A stretch of DNA of 64,000 nucleotides from an uncultured Rhizobiaceae group bacterium (GCA_947501445.1 CANMVS010000002.1:1-64000), one strand, 5' to 3'. Shown: positions 1 to 9,352, counted from the stretch's first letter. Program-made: numbers and translations. The notes: a model not told the origin generated them from the letters alone.

Positions 1-25
1 GTCATCCTTGCAAATGCTCTGCTTC

Positions 26-46
26 GAGACCAACGCGAATGGTCTC
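26..46. repeat. Short inverted repeat at the window edge
   Basis: Seven-base arms GAGACCA and TGGTCTC flank a 7-nt spacer. No T-run follows on either strand, so it is a weak terminator candidate. The gene upstream of it lies outside the window. Confidence 0.35.
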
Positions 47-77
47 AAATTAGGCCTTGATCAAAACGGATACTCTA

Positions 78-177
78 GACCGTTTCACGTTTTGTCCAAA
101 ACGGGACAACGGTGTTAGCCTTTGATTTTGTTGCTGCATTCAAGTTTTGCCGATTCCGTCAAAACCTGAATTGCTCT
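78..177 (+). repeat. Dispersed ~100-bp repeat, copy 1 (plus orientation)
   Basis: The element begins GACCGTTTCACG, contains a first hairpin (CGTTTTG-TC-CAAAACG), a core TTTGATTTTGTTG, and a second hairpin with imperfect arms around ATTCAAGTTTTG and CAAAACCTGAAT. It ends ten bases before the stop codon of the methyltransferase gene. Full or partial copies recur near 40.7, 50.7, 53.3, 61.5 and 63.4 kb. It has no coding capacity, so it resembles a REP/MITE-type element or a terminator family. Confidence 0.85.
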
Positions 178-186
178 GGGCCGGTG

Positions 187-858
187 TTACTGCACTTCAT
201 CAGTGACAGTGTCAGAATTGAGTGCCACTCTTGCCACGGCGAAATAGCTGGAAGCTCCTCTGAATACCTCTTCAGTGGCAACAATCTGAAGGCTTTCATT
301 ACTCAGCAACCTGTCCAGGTCGGAGGTTTTTAGCCTTCTGATAGGTACGGGGATTACTCCAACTTTCAGCAGCACCCGCATGATCAAAATTTGAAGGCCG
401 ACCAGGAATGACAGCCGCCCCCCTAAGCAAGGTGTTGCGGAGATAAACAGCCCTCCAGGTTTCAGCAGCTCAATCGCTCTATGAACAACCCTCTGGGGGT
501 CAGGAACAGTGTGCAACATGTTAAAGGCCAAAATTACGTCGAACGCCTCTTCTTCGTACCCTTCATCAAAAATATCTCCTTGCGCAAAGTGTATGTTCTC
601 GATTTCTCGGGCAGCTGCTTTGCCTTTTGCGATTTCGATCATTCTTGATGAAATATCTATCGCATGAACCTCTTTCACAGAACTGGCAATCTCACAGGCG
701 GTCGTGCCTGTTCCACATCCGTAATCCAAGACAATCTCGGTGCCTTTAAGGTGCTTTTTGGTGTTTTCCCTGGTTCGGTTATGAATGTGCTCAAACCGCT
801 CCTCGGTTTTGTCGTATCCGTCAGCGGATTTGTCCCAGAACTCTTCCGATTTACTCAT
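187..858 (-). CDS. Class I SAM-dependent methyltransferase
   Basis: The 223-residue product carries a class I methyltransferase fold. The glycine-rich SAM loop is VLDYGCGTGTTA near residue 45, followed by an acidic residue in HAIDISSRMIEIA and a motif IV-like stretch FDVILAFNMLHTVPDP. A hydrophobic stretch (LSFLVGLQILIMRVLLKVG) near residue 155 may contact the membrane, as in methyltransferases acting on lipids or quinones, but no substrate can be assigned. I chose the ATG at 858 because AAGGAAGG lies about ten bases upstream and the methyltransferase homology begins just after it. The open frame continues to 1188, but that extension looks like translated non-coding DNA and lies opposite a decayed regulator. 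The gene is monocistronic as far as can be seen. Confidence 0.8.
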   Translation of the reverse strand: MSKSEEFWDKSADGYDKTEERFEHIHNRTRENTKKHLKGTEIVLDYGCGTGTTACEIASSVKEVHAIDISSRMIEIAKGKAAAREIENIHFAQGDIFDEGYEEEAFDVILAFNMLHTVPDPQRVVHRAIELLKPGGLFISATPCLGGRLSFLVGLQILIMRVLLKVGVIPVPIRRLKTSDLDRLLSNESLQIVATEEVFRGASSYFAVARVALNSDTVTDEVQ

Positions 859-1042
859 CTCACAACGTTCCCTTCCTTCGAAACAGCCTGGTTGGTGTTC
901 GTGTTGAAACCAGTCGCCCCAGTGAATCCAAATGCAGAAAATGCGAAGAGGGCGACGAAAGGTCAGTCCTTCACACGAATGATAAGTATACGCATTTGAG
1001 GGGTCGATAGACAAATTATGTTGTTTGGATATACAAAAATGT

Positions 1043-1410
1043 ATGAGCTGGCCGGCGATCTCATGTGATTGGAACCAACTGAGGGCATTTCTCGCTGCCG
1101 CTGGAGAGGGCTCATTCAGCGCCGCAGCACGCGCATTGCGCACAACACAACATATGTCTGCGGCGATCGACCGGCATTCTATCTCCACTACGAGAAGTCG
1201 CTCCCGGCATCACAATTCGCGTCAAGGTGTCAAATCATACGCTCAATCTGGTGCAGCGTGAGGCAGATATGTCGATCCGACATGCGCGCCCGGACGAACA
1301 AGGACGCATTGCCCGCCACGTCGGGATCTTGGTACCAACCTATTTGCCTCTCGCACCTACAGCGATGCAGCAGGTCGGCCTGGGTTCAATCGACATTCAG
1401 CCTCCTGCTT
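1043..1410 (+). pseudogene. Decayed LysR-family regulator
   Basis: Two fragments in different frames match successive parts of a LysR regulator. The first, from about 1064, reads DWNQLRAFLAAAGEGSFSAA plus ARALRTTQ, which is the N-terminal winged helix-turn-helix. The second, from about 1205, reads ITIRVKVSNHTLNLVQREAD followed by MSIRHARPDEQG, which corresponds to the start of the effector-binding domain. The sequence between them (most of the linker helix and about 50 residues) is missing, the frame changes, and the C-terminal half is absent. A LysR protein is normally about 300 residues. The remnant is divergent to the methyltransferase and may once have regulated it or the neighbouring nitroreductase. 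Confidence 0.7.
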
Positions 1411-1415
1411 TGTGA

Positions 1416-1988
1416 CTACCGATCGACAAAACGTGTGATATCCTCCACCTGCGGGCGCACACGCTCGGTTGGCGCAATTGTCGGCGTACCAATATAGATC
1501 ATGCCTGCGATTCGTTCCGGTGCCTCGACGCCCAGAACCGCAAGTGCGTCAGGATCTTGGGATATCCATTCAGTGATCCAGTTTGCTGCAAAACCACATG
1601 CATTGGCGGCCATCAACAAATTGAAGCACACGGCACCGGCAGATAACACCTGTTCCCATTCGGGTATTTTGGGGTGCGCTGCTGCCTGGCTCACAACGGC
1701 AATAACCACAGGCGCACGCAAGAGGCGCTCTTTGTCCATCTCCAGCCGGTCAGCAGAAATTTGTGGATCTTTGTTCAATGCAATATCTGCCAATTGCCCA
1801 CCCAACCGGTTGCGGGCTTCACCAGAATAGACGATAAACCGCCATGGTGCCAGCTTACCGTGATCTGGAACACGCGCAGCAATTGAGAGCATTTCACCAA
1901 TGGTCGCCTTGTCCGGACCAGGCTCTGACAACATTTTTGCCGGCGTGGAACGTCGGGTCTCCAGATAGGATTTGAGTGTATGGTTCAT
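1416..1988 (-). CDS. Nitroreductase family protein (YdjA-like)
   Basis: The 190-residue protein fits the short, single-domain YdjA branch of the FMN-dependent nitroreductase family, which reduces nitro compounds or other electrophiles with NAD(P)H. The N-terminal RRSTPAKML motif, the substrate-side AARVPDHGKLAPWRF segment, and the C-terminal IYIGTP strand are typical of that branch. The start at 1988 has GGGGA eight bases upstream. It diverges from the secreted-protein gene at 2078 with an 89-bp shared promoter region. The physiological substrate is unknown, as for most of this branch. Confidence 0.85.
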   Translation of the reverse strand: MNHTLKSYLETRRSTPAKMLSEPGPDKATIGEMLSIAARVPDHGKLAPWRFIVYSGEARNRLGGQLADIALNKDPQISADRLEMDKERLLRAPVVIAVVSQAAAHPKIPEWEQVLSAGAVCFNLLMAANACGFAANWITEWISQDPDALAVLGVEAPERIAGMIYIGTPTIAPTERVRPQVEDITRFVDR

Positions 1989-2077
1989 TTTATTTTCCCC
2001 ATTGAGCGTGTAAGCTTGGCCTTGAAATTGCCATTTGCATGGGTTTCAAACATGTGACAAGCTTTATTGGGAAATTT

Positions 2078-3016
2078 ATGAGTCTTTTTAGCCGCAAAAT
2101 TATGCATCCACTGGCTGGACTGGCAATGTGTGCATTGACCGGCAGCGCGCTGGCACAGGATACAAATATCATATTGCCACTGGACCTGCCGGCATTAACG
2201 GAGTTTGTTCCCTCGGACAGCACGTCGGCAATCGGCTCATCATCAGCCAATTTGCGCAGTGTTGAGCTGGACGCCAAACTGATTGAAGGCGCACAGCCAC
2301 TGGAGCATGGTCTTGTGTGGCGGGTCTATCACCCGGTGGCCAATCAGGACGGTAAATTGCCGGTACTGGCAACGTCAGAAGGCGGCAGGGCCAATTTTGA
2401 ATTTGAACCGGGCGAATATTTCGTTCACGTGGCCTTCGGATTGGCCGGTGTCACCCGAAAGCTGTCCGTTCCGCAAGATGCTCCGGTCGATACGGTCAAT
2501 TTCATCCTCAATGCCGGTGGGCTGGTCCTTAATGGTGTATCCGGCAATGATGTACCCATCGCTGCTGCAAAACTGCGTTTTTCAATCTATTCCGAAGAAC
2601 GCGACAGCAATGATGAACGCCAGTTGATTATATCGGACGTCAAGCCAAACCAGATCATTCGCCTCAATGATGGCATTTATCATGTGGTATCGGAATATGG
2701 CGCTGTTAACGCCGTCATCCGCTCTGACATCAACGTCGAGGCGGGCAAGTTGACCGAGGCTATCATTCAACATCGCGCCGCGCAGATAACACTGAAACTT
2801 GTCTCTGATTCCGGTGGTGAAGCCATTGCCGACACGGCCTGGTCCATCACCAATTCTGCCGGTGACCTGATAAGTGAAAGCGTTGGCGCATTTCCTTCGC
2901 TCGTGCTTGCCGAAGGCGATTACACGGCCATCGCCCGCAATAAGGAAAAACTCCTGCGCCGTGATTTCAAGGTTGTTTCCGGGCGTAACTATGATGTTGA
3001 AGTGCTGATCAAGTAA
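2078..3016 (+). CDS. Secreted protein with carboxypeptidase-regulatory-like domains
   Basis: This 312-residue protein begins with a clear signal peptide (MSLFSRKIMHPLAGLAMCAL, cleavage near GSALAQ), so it is exported to the periplasm or cell surface. The remainder lacks further membrane segments. Its beta-rich segments (VWRVYHPV, FEFEPGEYFVHVAFG, LNDGIYHVVSEYG, LVLAEGDYTAIARN) look like repeated Ig-like or carboxypeptidase-regulatory-like modules. An upstream in-frame ATG at 2039 would add 13 residues in front of the signal peptide and is less likely. No enzymatic motif is visible and the function is unknown. The gene ends 34 bp before a strong bidirectional terminator. Confidence 0.75.
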   Translation: MSLFSRKIMHPLAGLAMCALTGSALAQDTNIILPLDLPALTEFVPSDSTSAIGSSSANLRSVELDAKLIEGAQPLEHGLVWRVYHPVANQDGKLPVLATSEGGRANFEFEPGEYFVHVAFGLAGVTRKLSVPQDAPVDTVNFILNAGGLVLNGVSGNDVPIAAAKLRFSIYSEERDSNDERQLIISDVKPNQIIRLNDGIYHVVSEYGAVNAVIRSDINVEAGKLTEAIIQHRAAQITLKLVSDSGGEAIADTAWSITNSAGDLISESVGAFPSLVLAEGDYTAIARNKEKLLRRDFKVVSGRNYDVEVLIK

Positions 3017-3050
3017 AATCAGGGACGCCTGAGATCCCCTGCATAAAAAA

Positions 3051-3071
3051 CCCGCCACAGGTTATGGCGGG
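3051..3071. terminator. Bidirectional Rho-independent terminator
   Basis: A CCCGCCA / TGGCGGG stem with a 7-nt loop lies between two convergent genes. On the minus strand it is followed by TTTTTT, giving a strong terminator for thrS. On the plus strand it is followed by TCTTTGATTT, a weaker one for the secreted-protein gene. Confidence 0.85.
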
Positions 3072-3096
3072 TCTTTGATTTCAAATGCGCTCCATA

Positions 3097-5049
3097 TCAG
3101 TCGTTACCGCGAAGATCGGGCGGCGTTGCTTCATCCGTCAGTGCTGTAATTGCCGCTTCAAGGCTCATGGGCGTTTGTTCGCGGCTGCCAAGGCGGCGTA
3201 TATTCACACTGCCCTCTTCTGCCTCACGCATGCCGCAAACAAGAATGACCGGCACCTTGGTAACCGAGTGCTCGCGGACCTTGTAGTTGATTTTCTCATT
3301 GCGGATATCGGTCTGCACCTGCAATCCGGCCTTTTTCAATCTGGCTGCCACTTCGATGGCATAATCATTGGCTTCGGAGGTAATGGTTGCCACGACGACC
3401 TGAACAGGCGCAAACCACAACGGTACATTGCCCGCATAGTTTTCCAGCAGAATGCCCAAAAACCGCTCCATTGAACCGCATATGGCCCGGTGGATCATCA
3501 CCGGTTGCTGCTTTTCGGAATCGCTGTCGATGTAAAAGGCGCCAAAACGCTCCGGCAGATTGAAATCAACCTGTGTTGTTCCGCACTGCCATTCACGGCC
3601 AATCGCATCGCGCAGCGTATATTCAAACTTCGGCCCGTAAAAAGCACCCTCGCCCGGCAGAATGTCCGTCTTGATTCGTCCTTCGGATTGCTCTTCAATG
3701 ATCTTCAGCACATCCGCCATCACCGATTCAGCCCGGTCCCACAACGCATCGTCGCCAACACGCTTTTCCGGCCGCGTTGACAGTTTGACAGTGATTTCAT
3801 CAAAGCCGAAATCCGCATAGGTCGTCAGGATCAGATCGTTGATCCTGAGGCATTCCGACGCCATCTGCTCATCTGTGCAGAAGACATGTGCGTCGTCCTG
3901 CGTGAAACCCCGCACCCGCATCAGACCATGCAGGGCACCGGATGGTTCGTAACGGTGTACGTTACCAAATTCTGCAAGTTTAATAGGCAGTTCGCGGTAA
4001 GACTTAAGGCCATGCTTGAATATTTGCACATGACCGGGACAGTTCATCGGCTTGATGGCGAAAACGCGATCATCCTCTGTCTGGGTCACATACATGTTTT
4101 CACGGTACCACTGCCAGTGACCGGAGGTCTCCCACATGGCCCGATCCAATATCTGCGGCGCATTGACCTCGTCATAGCCGTGCTCATCCAGCCGCCGCCG
4201 CATATAATTGACAAGGGTCTGAAACATCCGCCAGCCCTTTGCGTGCCAGAAGACCACACCTGGCCCCTCTTCCTGAAAATGGAAAAGGTCCATTTCGCGC
4301 CCCAACCGGCGATGATCACGTTTTTCCGCCTCTTCAAGCATATGAAGATAGGCATCCAGCTGCTTTTGATCTGCCCAGGCAGTGCCATAGATGCGTGTCA
4401 GCATCGGATTGTTGGAATCCCCGCGCCAATAGGCACCGGCAACCTTCATCAATTTGATGGCGCTGCCAATCTGCCCGGTCGAGGCCATATGCGGCCCGCG
4501 GCAAAGGTCAAACCAGTCACCCTGATAATAGATCTTGACATCATCGCCCTCGGGGATCGCATCAAGCAATTCGCCCTTATAGGCTTCACCCTTGTCGGCA
4601 AAGACCTGACGCGCCTTGTCGCGCGACCAGATTTCCCTGGTAAACGGCCTGTTGCGTGCAATGATCTCGCGCATCTTCTTTTCAATGCGCGGCAGATCAT
4701 CCGGTGTAAATGGCTCATTGCGGGCAAAATCATAATAGAACCCGTTTTCGATGACCGGTCCGATGGTCACCTGGGTGCCAGGATAAAGTTCCTGAACGGC
4801 TTCTGCCATCACATGCGCCGCATCATGGCGGATCAGTTCAAGCGCCCGCGGATCATCCCGCGTCAGGATTTCCACAGCGCCTTCGGTTATCACCTCGCTC
4901 AAGTCACGAATTTCACCGTCGATGACGATGGCAACAGCCTTTTTGGCGAGTGATTTTGAAATGCTCTCGGCAACGCCGCGGCCGCTGGTATCAGCGGCAT
5001 AGTCGCGGCTCGAGCCGTCAGGAAAATTCAGGGATACGGATTCAGACAT
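3097..5049 (-). CDS. thrS: Threonine--tRNA ligase
   Basis: ThrRS charges tRNA-Thr with threonine in the cytoplasm. The 650-residue product has the full bacterial layout. An N-terminal TGS domain ([14 protein letters not shown]) comes first, then the editing domain with the [11 protein letters not shown] motif, then the class II catalytic core (motif 2 around [20 protein letters not shown], zinc ligands in KPMNCPGHV and downstream histidines), and the C-terminal anticodon-binding domain. I chose the ATG at 5049, with AAGGAG nine bases upstream; the frame extends 20 codons further without similarity. It is the last gene of a probable minus-strand run after the Fe-S scaffold and yidD, although 183 bp separate it from yidD. 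Transcription ends at the terminator at 3051-3071. Confidence 0.97.
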   Translation of the reverse strand: MSESVSLNFPDGSSRDYAADTSGRGVAESISKSLAKKAVAIVIDGEIRDLSEVITEGAVEILTRDDPRALELIRHDAAHVMAEAVQELYPGTQVTIGPVIENGFYYDFARNEPFTPDDLPRIEKKMREIIARNRPFTREIWSRDKARQVFADKGEAYKGELLDAIPEGDDVKIYYQGDWFDLCRGPHMASTGQIGSAIKLMKVAGAYWRGDSNNPMLTRIYGTAWADQKQLDAYLHMLEEAEKRDHRRLGREMDLFHFQEEGPGVVFWHAKGWRMFQTLVNYMRRRLDEHGYDEVNAPQILDRAMWETSGHWQWYRENMYVTQTEDDRVFAIKPMNCPGHVQIFKHGLKSYRELPIKLAEFGNVHRYEPSGALHGLMRVRGFTQDDAHVFCTDEQMASECLRINDLILTTYADFGFDEITVKLSTRPEKRVGDDALWDRAESVMADVLKIIEEQSEGRIKTDILPGEGAFYGPKFEYTLRDAIGREWQCGTTQVDFNLPERFGAFYIDSDSEKQQPVMIHRAICGSMERFLGILLENYAGNVPLWFAPVQVVVATITSEANDYAIEVAARLKKAGLQVQTDIRNEKINYKVREHSVTKVPVILVCGMREAEEGSVNIRRLGSREQTPMSLEAAITALTDEATPPDLRGND

Positions 5050-5232
5050 CGTTTCTTGCTCCTTGCCAGTCCCGCCAACCAATGCGGGTGGATCATATAG
5101 GCCGGGCATGTCCCGGGCGCGGGCCTTTTAGCCTGCGGGACAATTTATTGCAACGCGAAACGGGCAACCTGCCGCCGCTGCAATTCAAATCTGTAAAGTC
5201 GATTGATGTTCATTGCCGTGAAGCACCGCACG

Positions 5233-5607
5233 TCAATGTCCGGAGACAAAATATCGCCAGGGAAAATACCAGTGCACGCCTTGCGCAAGGGTTTGTGGCA
5301 CCGGATCAAATCCGTGTGTGCCGCCCGGGCCACACCGAATCACCCGAAAGAATGTCATCCAGCCCCCGGCCCAAAACCCGTGGCGAGCAATGGCTTCATA
5401 TCCATATTCCGAACAGGTTGGTAAATGCCGGCATGAATTGCCGATGAAACCTGAAAGCGTCAGTTGGTAGAAACGGATCAATGCCATGCCGAGCAACCTG
5501 CCCGGCGTTTTGCGAAAGGGACCATCATAATTGCGGCCCCTTTGTTTCGTTTTAGGACTGACATCGGGTTTTGCGTCGTGTTCGTTCTGGCGGTGGTCAT
5601 CGGCCAT
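5233..5607 (-). CDS. yidD: Membrane protein insertion efficiency factor YidD
   Basis: YidD is a small inner-membrane-associated protein that assists YidC-dependent insertion of membrane proteins. The family signature is clear: LGMALIRFYQLTLSGFIGN followed by SCRHLPTCSEYGYEAI with its conserved cysteines, then the RVIRCGPGGTHGFDPVP tail. The 124-residue length is slightly above the family norm because of a charged N-terminal extension of about 30 residues. The gene starts five bases after the stop of the Fe-S scaffold gene, so the two are probably cotranscribed. This is not the canonical rnpA-yidD-yidC context; a position beside an IscU-like gene is, to my knowledge, common in rhizobial genomes. 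Confidence 0.9.
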   Translation of the reverse strand: MADDHRQNEHDAKPDVSPKTKQRGRNYDGPFRKTPGRLLGMALIRFYQLTLSGFIGNSCRHLPTCSEYGYEAIARHGFWAGGWMTFFRVIRCGPGGTHGFDPVPQTLAQGVHWYFPWRYFVSGH

Positions 5608-5612
5608 GAGGG

Positions 5613-6062
5613 TCAGGCCGCCGCGCCCGCTGCCCGTCTTTCCTCAATCTGGTTGATGGCATCCACTACAGCATCAAATGTCAGCAGTGTTGATGCATGA
5701 CGGGCCTTGTAGTCACGCACCGGTTCCAGAAACTTCAATTCGTGAAATCGCCCCTGCGGCGCCGGTCCATTTTCCTTGAGCATGGCAATCATCTGCTGGC
5801 GCACATCACGCAGTTCCTGCGCATTTGCACCGATGATATGGTTCGCCATGATAGAAGAGGACGCCTGCCCCAGAGCACAGGCTTTCACCTCATGGGCAAA
5901 ATCGACAACCGTATCACCATCCATTTTCAGCGATACAGTGACAGTTGATCCGCAAAGTTTGGAATGGGCCCGTGCCGTCGCATCCGGATCATCCAGGGTA
6001 CCTATGCGGGGAATATTACCGGCAAAGGCCAGAATTTTACTGTTATAAACGTCGTCGATCAT
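5613..6062 (-). CDS. IscU/NifU-like iron-sulfur cluster scaffold
   Basis: The 149-residue protein belongs to the IscU/NifU-N scaffold family, which transiently assembles Fe-S clusters. Visible landmarks are a YNSKILAFAGNIPRIG N-terminus, SKLCGSTVTVSLKMDGD with the first ligand cysteine, and VKACALGQASSSIMA with the second. A third classical cysteine is not obvious: the C-terminal stretch is LKFLEPVRDYKARHASTLLT, with histidine where IscU proteins often have cysteine. I chose the ATG at 6062 because family similarity begins there; the frame runs on to 6179 without recognisable sequence. It heads the yidD-thrS run and diverges from folE. The main suf operon lies 35 kb away. Confidence 0.85.
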   Translation of the reverse strand: MIDDVYNSKILAFAGNIPRIGTLDDPDATARAHSKLCGSTVTVSLKMDGDTVVDFAHEVKACALGQASSSIMANHIIGANAQELRDVRQQMIAMLKENGPAPQGRFHELKFLEPVRDYKARHASTLLTFDAVVDAINQIEERRAAGAAA

Positions 6063-6468
6063 GCAGGTGCCCCGGCAAAAAATCCAAAATTTCAGCCAAA
6101 ACCCAAAAACCGACGCGTCAGCGTCGCCATTTTGTTGGCTTTTGTGCCATCTATACCCTATTTTGGTAAATGGTAACACGATTGCAAGTGGTCAGTTGCG
6201 ACAATGACATGGAAACGCGCCCGCAAGGGGGTTCTGCCTGCGTCAAAGTTCAACATTGCCAAAGTACAACCTTGCCAAAACTCATGTGCCCGGTTAGAGC
6301 GCCAATTGAAATACCACAATGGGGTATTTGGATAGATCGCACGATAACAAAGCCGGATTGTTCTTGCGGTTGATCAATCCGCATTGCAGGGTCGGCGCGG
6401 GATTTGGCCAGCGATGACTGGTTCGAAAGATATTGCTGCTGAACGCAGACACGGAGACGAGAGTGACA
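6063..6468. other. Intergenic region between Fe-S scaffold gene and folE
   Basis: About 400 bp separate two divergent genes, so it should hold both promoters. I see no convincing open frame, RNA gene or riboswitch fold. ORFs that cross it on either strand lack ribosome sites and any family resemblance. Confidence 0.5.
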
Positions 6469-7110
6469 ATGGACGCCATCATCAAGAGCTTCCCCAATGA
6501 ACTGGGCGAAGACGCCGCCGGCAAGCGTGCATCTGTGGTCAAGCCAACGGAAGAAGAGGCGCGCGCTGCCGTTGATCTGCTGCTGCGCTGGATCGGCGAA
6601 GACCCGGCACGCGAAGGCCTGCTGGATACCCCCAAACGGGTGGCAAAGGCCTATCACGAGCTTTTCTCCGGCTACGCACAATCCGCTGAGGAAATTTTGG
6701 GGCGTACCTTTGTGGAAGTATCAGGTTACGACGAACTGGTTCTGGTTAAAGATATTCCGTTCTATTCCCATTGCGAGCATCACATGGTGCCCATTATCGG
6801 CAAGGCCCATGTTGGCTATCTGCCTGATGGGCGCGTGCTGGGCCTGTCCAAAATTGCCCGTGTTGTCGATGTATTCGGCAAGCGTCTGCAGACGCAGGAA
6901 TCGCTCACGGCGCAAATTGCCGATGCCATTGATACAACACTCAAGCCACGCGGTGTCGCGGTGCTGATTGAGGCGGAACACATGTGCATGGTCATGCGCG
7001 GTGTTCAAAAACTCGGCTCCACAACGCTCACCTCGACATTTACCGGTCAGTTCAAATCCGAACCGCAGGAACAGGCCCGTTTCATGTCCATGCTGCGCGG
7101 TCGAAACTGA
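6469..7110 (+). CDS. folE: GTP cyclohydrolase I
   Basis: FolE converts GTP to 7,8-dihydroneopterin triphosphate, the first step of folate (and pterin) synthesis. The 213-residue product shows the zinc and active-site signatures [20 protein letters not shown] and [17 protein letters not shown], plus the [17 protein letters not shown] helix. This is the classical type IA enzyme. I prefer the ATG at 6469, preceded by GGAGACGAGAG, over the in-frame ATG at 6433. hisI begins five bases after the stop codon, so the two are almost certainly one transcript, a pairing seen in other Hyphomicrobiales. Confidence 0.97.
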   Translation: MDAIIKSFPNELGEDAAGKRASVVKPTEEEARAAVDLLLRWIGEDPAREGLLDTPKRVAKAYHELFSGYAQSAEEILGRTFVEVSGYDELVLVKDIPFYSHCEHHMVPIIGKAHVGYLPDGRVLGLSKIARVVDVFGKRLQTQESLTAQIADAIDTTLKPRGVAVLIEAEHMCMVMRGVQKLGSTTLTSTFTGQFKSEPQEQARFMSMLRGRN

Positions 7111-7115
7111 AGACA

Positions 7116-7577
7116 ATGACACAGACAACGCATGCTCAGACGCCCTTTAAGCCCGCGCCAACCGACAAGGCTGCGCTGGAAGAAGGCACAGACCTCACAC
7201 CGCGATTTGATGCCAACGGTCTTGTCACTGCCGTCGTAACCGACGTGCGCGATGGCACCGTGCTGATGCTGGCCCATATGAACGCCGAAGCGCTTGCTTT
7301 GACGATCTCGACCGGCATTGCCCACTACTACAGCCGCTCCCGGGCCATGCTGTGGAAAAAGGGCGAAAGCTCGGGCAATCTGCAGACCGTGCATGAGTTG
7401 CGTACAGATTGCGATCAGGATGCCCTATGGCTGAAGGTGAGCGTTGCCGGCCATGATGCCACCTGCCATACCGGCCGCAAGAGCTGTTTTTTCCGGCGGG
7501 TTGAAAATGCCGATGGAAATTTCCGGCTTGTTTCAGATGCTGACGGACCAAAATTTGACCCCAAAACGGTCTATTGA
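7116..7577 (+). CDS. hisI: Phosphoribosyl-AMP cyclohydrolase
   Basis: HisI hydrolyses the purine ring of phosphoribosyl-AMP in histidine synthesis. The 153-residue product is the stand-alone cyclohydrolase without a HisE domain. Metal-binding motifs are present: [14 protein letters not shown] supplies aspartates and a cysteine, and [13 protein letters not shown] supplies the zinc cysteines. The [16 protein letters not shown] segment is also characteristic. An N-terminal tail of roughly 30 polar residues precedes the domain. The ATG at 7116 follows the folE stop by five bases with GAAG close upstream, so translation is probably coupled. The longer frame from 6984 only overlaps folE. Confidence 0.95.
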   Translation: MTQTTHAQTPFKPAPTDKAALEEGTDLTPRFDANGLVTAVVTDVRDGTVLMLAHMNAEALALTISTGIAHYYSRSRAMLWKKGESSGNLQTVHELRTDCDQDALWLKVSVAGHDATCHTGRKSCFFRRVENADGNFRLVSDADGPKFDPKTVY

Positions 7578-7795
7578 CTGGCCTGAATGTAACCCGCAAC
7601 CTTATTCCCGGCATCCAGGATGTCCTAGCGCCCATGGTGTGCTGCGCGCAAACCGCTGAGGCGGTCAACAAATTTGCGCCGCATTGAGGATGATACTGTC
7701 ATTGACTGCTATTGCCGAAGAACTTGCTTTCAAACCGAAAACAAGTGCACGATGGCTGTGTTACGACAATTTGAGACAATTGGGGATTTGTACAA

Positions 7796-8050
7796 ATGGT
7801 TCGACTATCAACTGCCACAATACTGGCTGCCGGCGCATTGACCGCCTTTCTTGCAACGACAACAGCCTATGCGGTGACAGATGCTGAAAAAGCAGCGCTT
7901 CGCGCCAATTGCCGCAGTGACTTCATTGCCCATTGCAAGGGTGTGTCACCGGGCGGTGTGGACGCCTTCAAGTGTCTGGACAAAAACTACGATAGCCTGG
8001 CACCAGCCTGCCAGACGGCCGTCAAGGCAGTTGATCCCAAGGCCAAATAG
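7796..8050 (+). CDS. Small exported cysteine-rich repeat protein
   Basis: The 84-residue precursor has a signal peptide (VRLSTATILAAGALTAFLAT, cleavage near AYA). The mature part of about 58 residues has four cysteines in the pattern C-x7-C-x12-C-x11-C, resembling a single Cys-rich GLG1-type repeat as found in small periplasmic alphaproteobacterial proteins. The cysteines probably form disulfides after export. GGGGA lies nine bases before the ATG. The function of this family is not known. It stands alone between hisI and a membrane-protein gene. Confidence 0.75.
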   Translation: MVRLSTATILAAGALTAFLATTTAYAVTDAEKAALRANCRSDFIAHCKGVSPGGVDAFKCLDKNYDSLAPACQTAVKAVDPKAK

Positions 8051-8112
8051 CCCGGACCATCTGCCGCGCCAAAGCTGAGGCAGATGGGATACTACGCTGC
8101 AGGAAACCCGCC

Positions 8113-8811
8113 ATGGCAAGCCCGACCCCGGATGACCCACCGGACCAGCCTGACGACCCTCCGTCCGATCTCAGCCCGGCGGATGCCGAGAGACTATTGT
8201 GGTCAGCACGCCTGCTGCCGCTGATGACCTGGATGGTTCTTGGTCTGACACTGTTCTTTTTCATCGCCAGCGCTGCCCAGCTGACCTATCTGCATCTTGA
8301 AATAAGAAAATCACCACAGCCTGATCTGTCGCAGCCGCTGGCAGCGCTGCTTGACGGCACCGTCAGCACAAAAAATACCGCCAGACAGCAAAATGCCCGT
8401 GTTGCGGTGCTGAGCACACTGGAACTCAGCGCCATGAATTATCGTTATCATCAGGCCAATGTTGCACTGCTGTCGCGTGTATGGATGCGGTATCTGGGTT
8501 TTGTTACGGGCATGGTCCTGGCCATGGTCGGCGCCGTTTTCATACTCGGGCGTCTGCAGGACCAGGGTTCAACAGCTTCCGCCAAATCCGCTGGCGGCAG
8601 CTTCACCTTCAAAACCGCCTCACCCGGCCTGATTTTGTCCGCTCTGGGCGTAGTCCTGATGCTCACCACAATCACCACCCACCACGAAATCGCCGTTTCA
8701 GATCAGGCCATATTCATCAAAGGTGAAGCACAAAGCATCACCGCACCGGCTGCCACAACACGGCAAAAGCGCGACACTGGCAAGAAGAGTGGTGCGGGCG
8801 TCAGGCGGTGA
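8113..8811 (+). CDS. Membrane protein of unknown function, three TM segments
   Basis: The 232-residue protein has a proline- and aspartate-rich cytoplasmic N-terminus. A transmembrane helix follows at about 36-57 (LPLMTWMVLGLTLFFFIASA), then an extracytoplasmic stretch, a second helix near 127-147 (YLGFVTGMVLAMVGAVFILG) and a third near 173-190 (LILSALGVVLMLTTITT). The tail is basic (RQKRDTGKKSGAGVRR). I do not recognise the family. The last 53 bp of the gene are imperfectly duplicated about 925 bp downstream at 9685-9736. Start ATG 8113 follows GGAAAC at 62 bp from the preceding gene. Confidence 0.65.
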   Translation: MASPTPDDPPDQPDDPPSDLSPADAERLLWSARLLPLMTWMVLGLTLFFFIASAAQLTYLHLEIRKSPQPDLSQPLAALLDGTVSTKNTARQQNARVAVLSTLELSAMNYRYHQANVALLSRVWMRYLGFVTGMVLAMVGAVFILGRLQDQGSTASAKSAGGSFTFKTASPGLILSALGVVLMLTTITTHHEIAVSDQAIFIKGEAQSITAPAATTRQKRDTGKKSGAGVRR

Positions 8812-8813
8812 AG
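8761..8813 (+). repeat. Gene-end repeat, left copy
   Basis: The 3' end of the three-TM membrane-protein gene matches 9685-9736 over about 52 bp with a few substitutions and one 1-nt indel. The shared blocks are CGGCAAAAGCGCGA and CAGGCGGTGAAG. The pair brackets the AT-rich hypothetical gene at 8933-9352. Confidence 0.75.
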
Positions 8814-8932
8814 GGTGACTGGTTGTTAGATCGATATTGCTCGCCAGGTAATCATTCCATTTACAACGCGATCAATAACTGAACTTCACGCTGCCTCCAG
8901 CAATTATGGGACGGTTCACGAACCCAATTTAA

Positions 8933-9352
8933 TCACCTCATATCAAATATTTTGTTGAAACTGCCGCTTTCCAATCCGCGAACGGTCACCGACAACATTG
9001 TCGGCTCATACGCGACCAAATCTAAAAGATAGCAACTAGCGTTGTTGCGGTCCTTCCGATAAACGAAGGTCACCGTGTCATCGGGGAGTTTTTCAGTACT
9101 GGTTATTTTTCCCTCAATATAGAAGCGCGCAATTTCAAAATCGCTGCGATGTAAAAACGCATCGACTTTAGTAAAATCGCCACCAACTCTTTGAGAATAT
9201 GGCTCGACATTTGGAGGCGCATCTAAAAATAAAGTGGAGGTAAAACAGGACAACGCTGGCCCACCAATCGAATATGGAACAAATTGGCTTCCGACATACA
9301 AAGCACAGATAAATAAAAACCACTTACTCCCGGTCTTCCACCAATCTCGCAT
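8933..9352 (-). CDS. Hypothetical membrane-anchored or secreted protein
   Basis: The 139-residue product starts MRDWWKTGSKWFLFICALYV, an uncleaved or weakly cleaved signal anchor. The rest is soluble and carries three cysteines (one in GGPALSCFTST, one in NASCYLLDLVAYEP). No family is recognised. I chose the ATG at 9352 because GAGG sits eight bases upstream; a start at 9373 would put that ribosome site inside the gene. Base composition is more AT-rich than the neighbours and the gene lies between two copies of a gene-end repeat, which suggests acquired or rearranged DNA. Confidence 0.55.
   Translation of the reverse strand: MRDWWKTGSKWFLFICALYVGSQFVPYSIGGPALSCFTSTLFLDAPPNVEPYSQRVGGDFTKVDAFLHRSDFEIARFYIEGKITSTEKLPDDTVTFVYRKDRNNASCYLLDLVAYEPTMLSVTVRGLESGSFNKIFDMR

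Noticed and set aside
3886-4953. A 355-codon plus-strand frame
   Set aside because: It is antisense to thrS, has no ribosome site and no family resemblance. It is a shadow of the codon bias of thrS.
3097-5109. thrS starting at 5109
   Set aside because: The extra 20 codons contain the ribosome site of the ATG at 5049 and lack family similarity.
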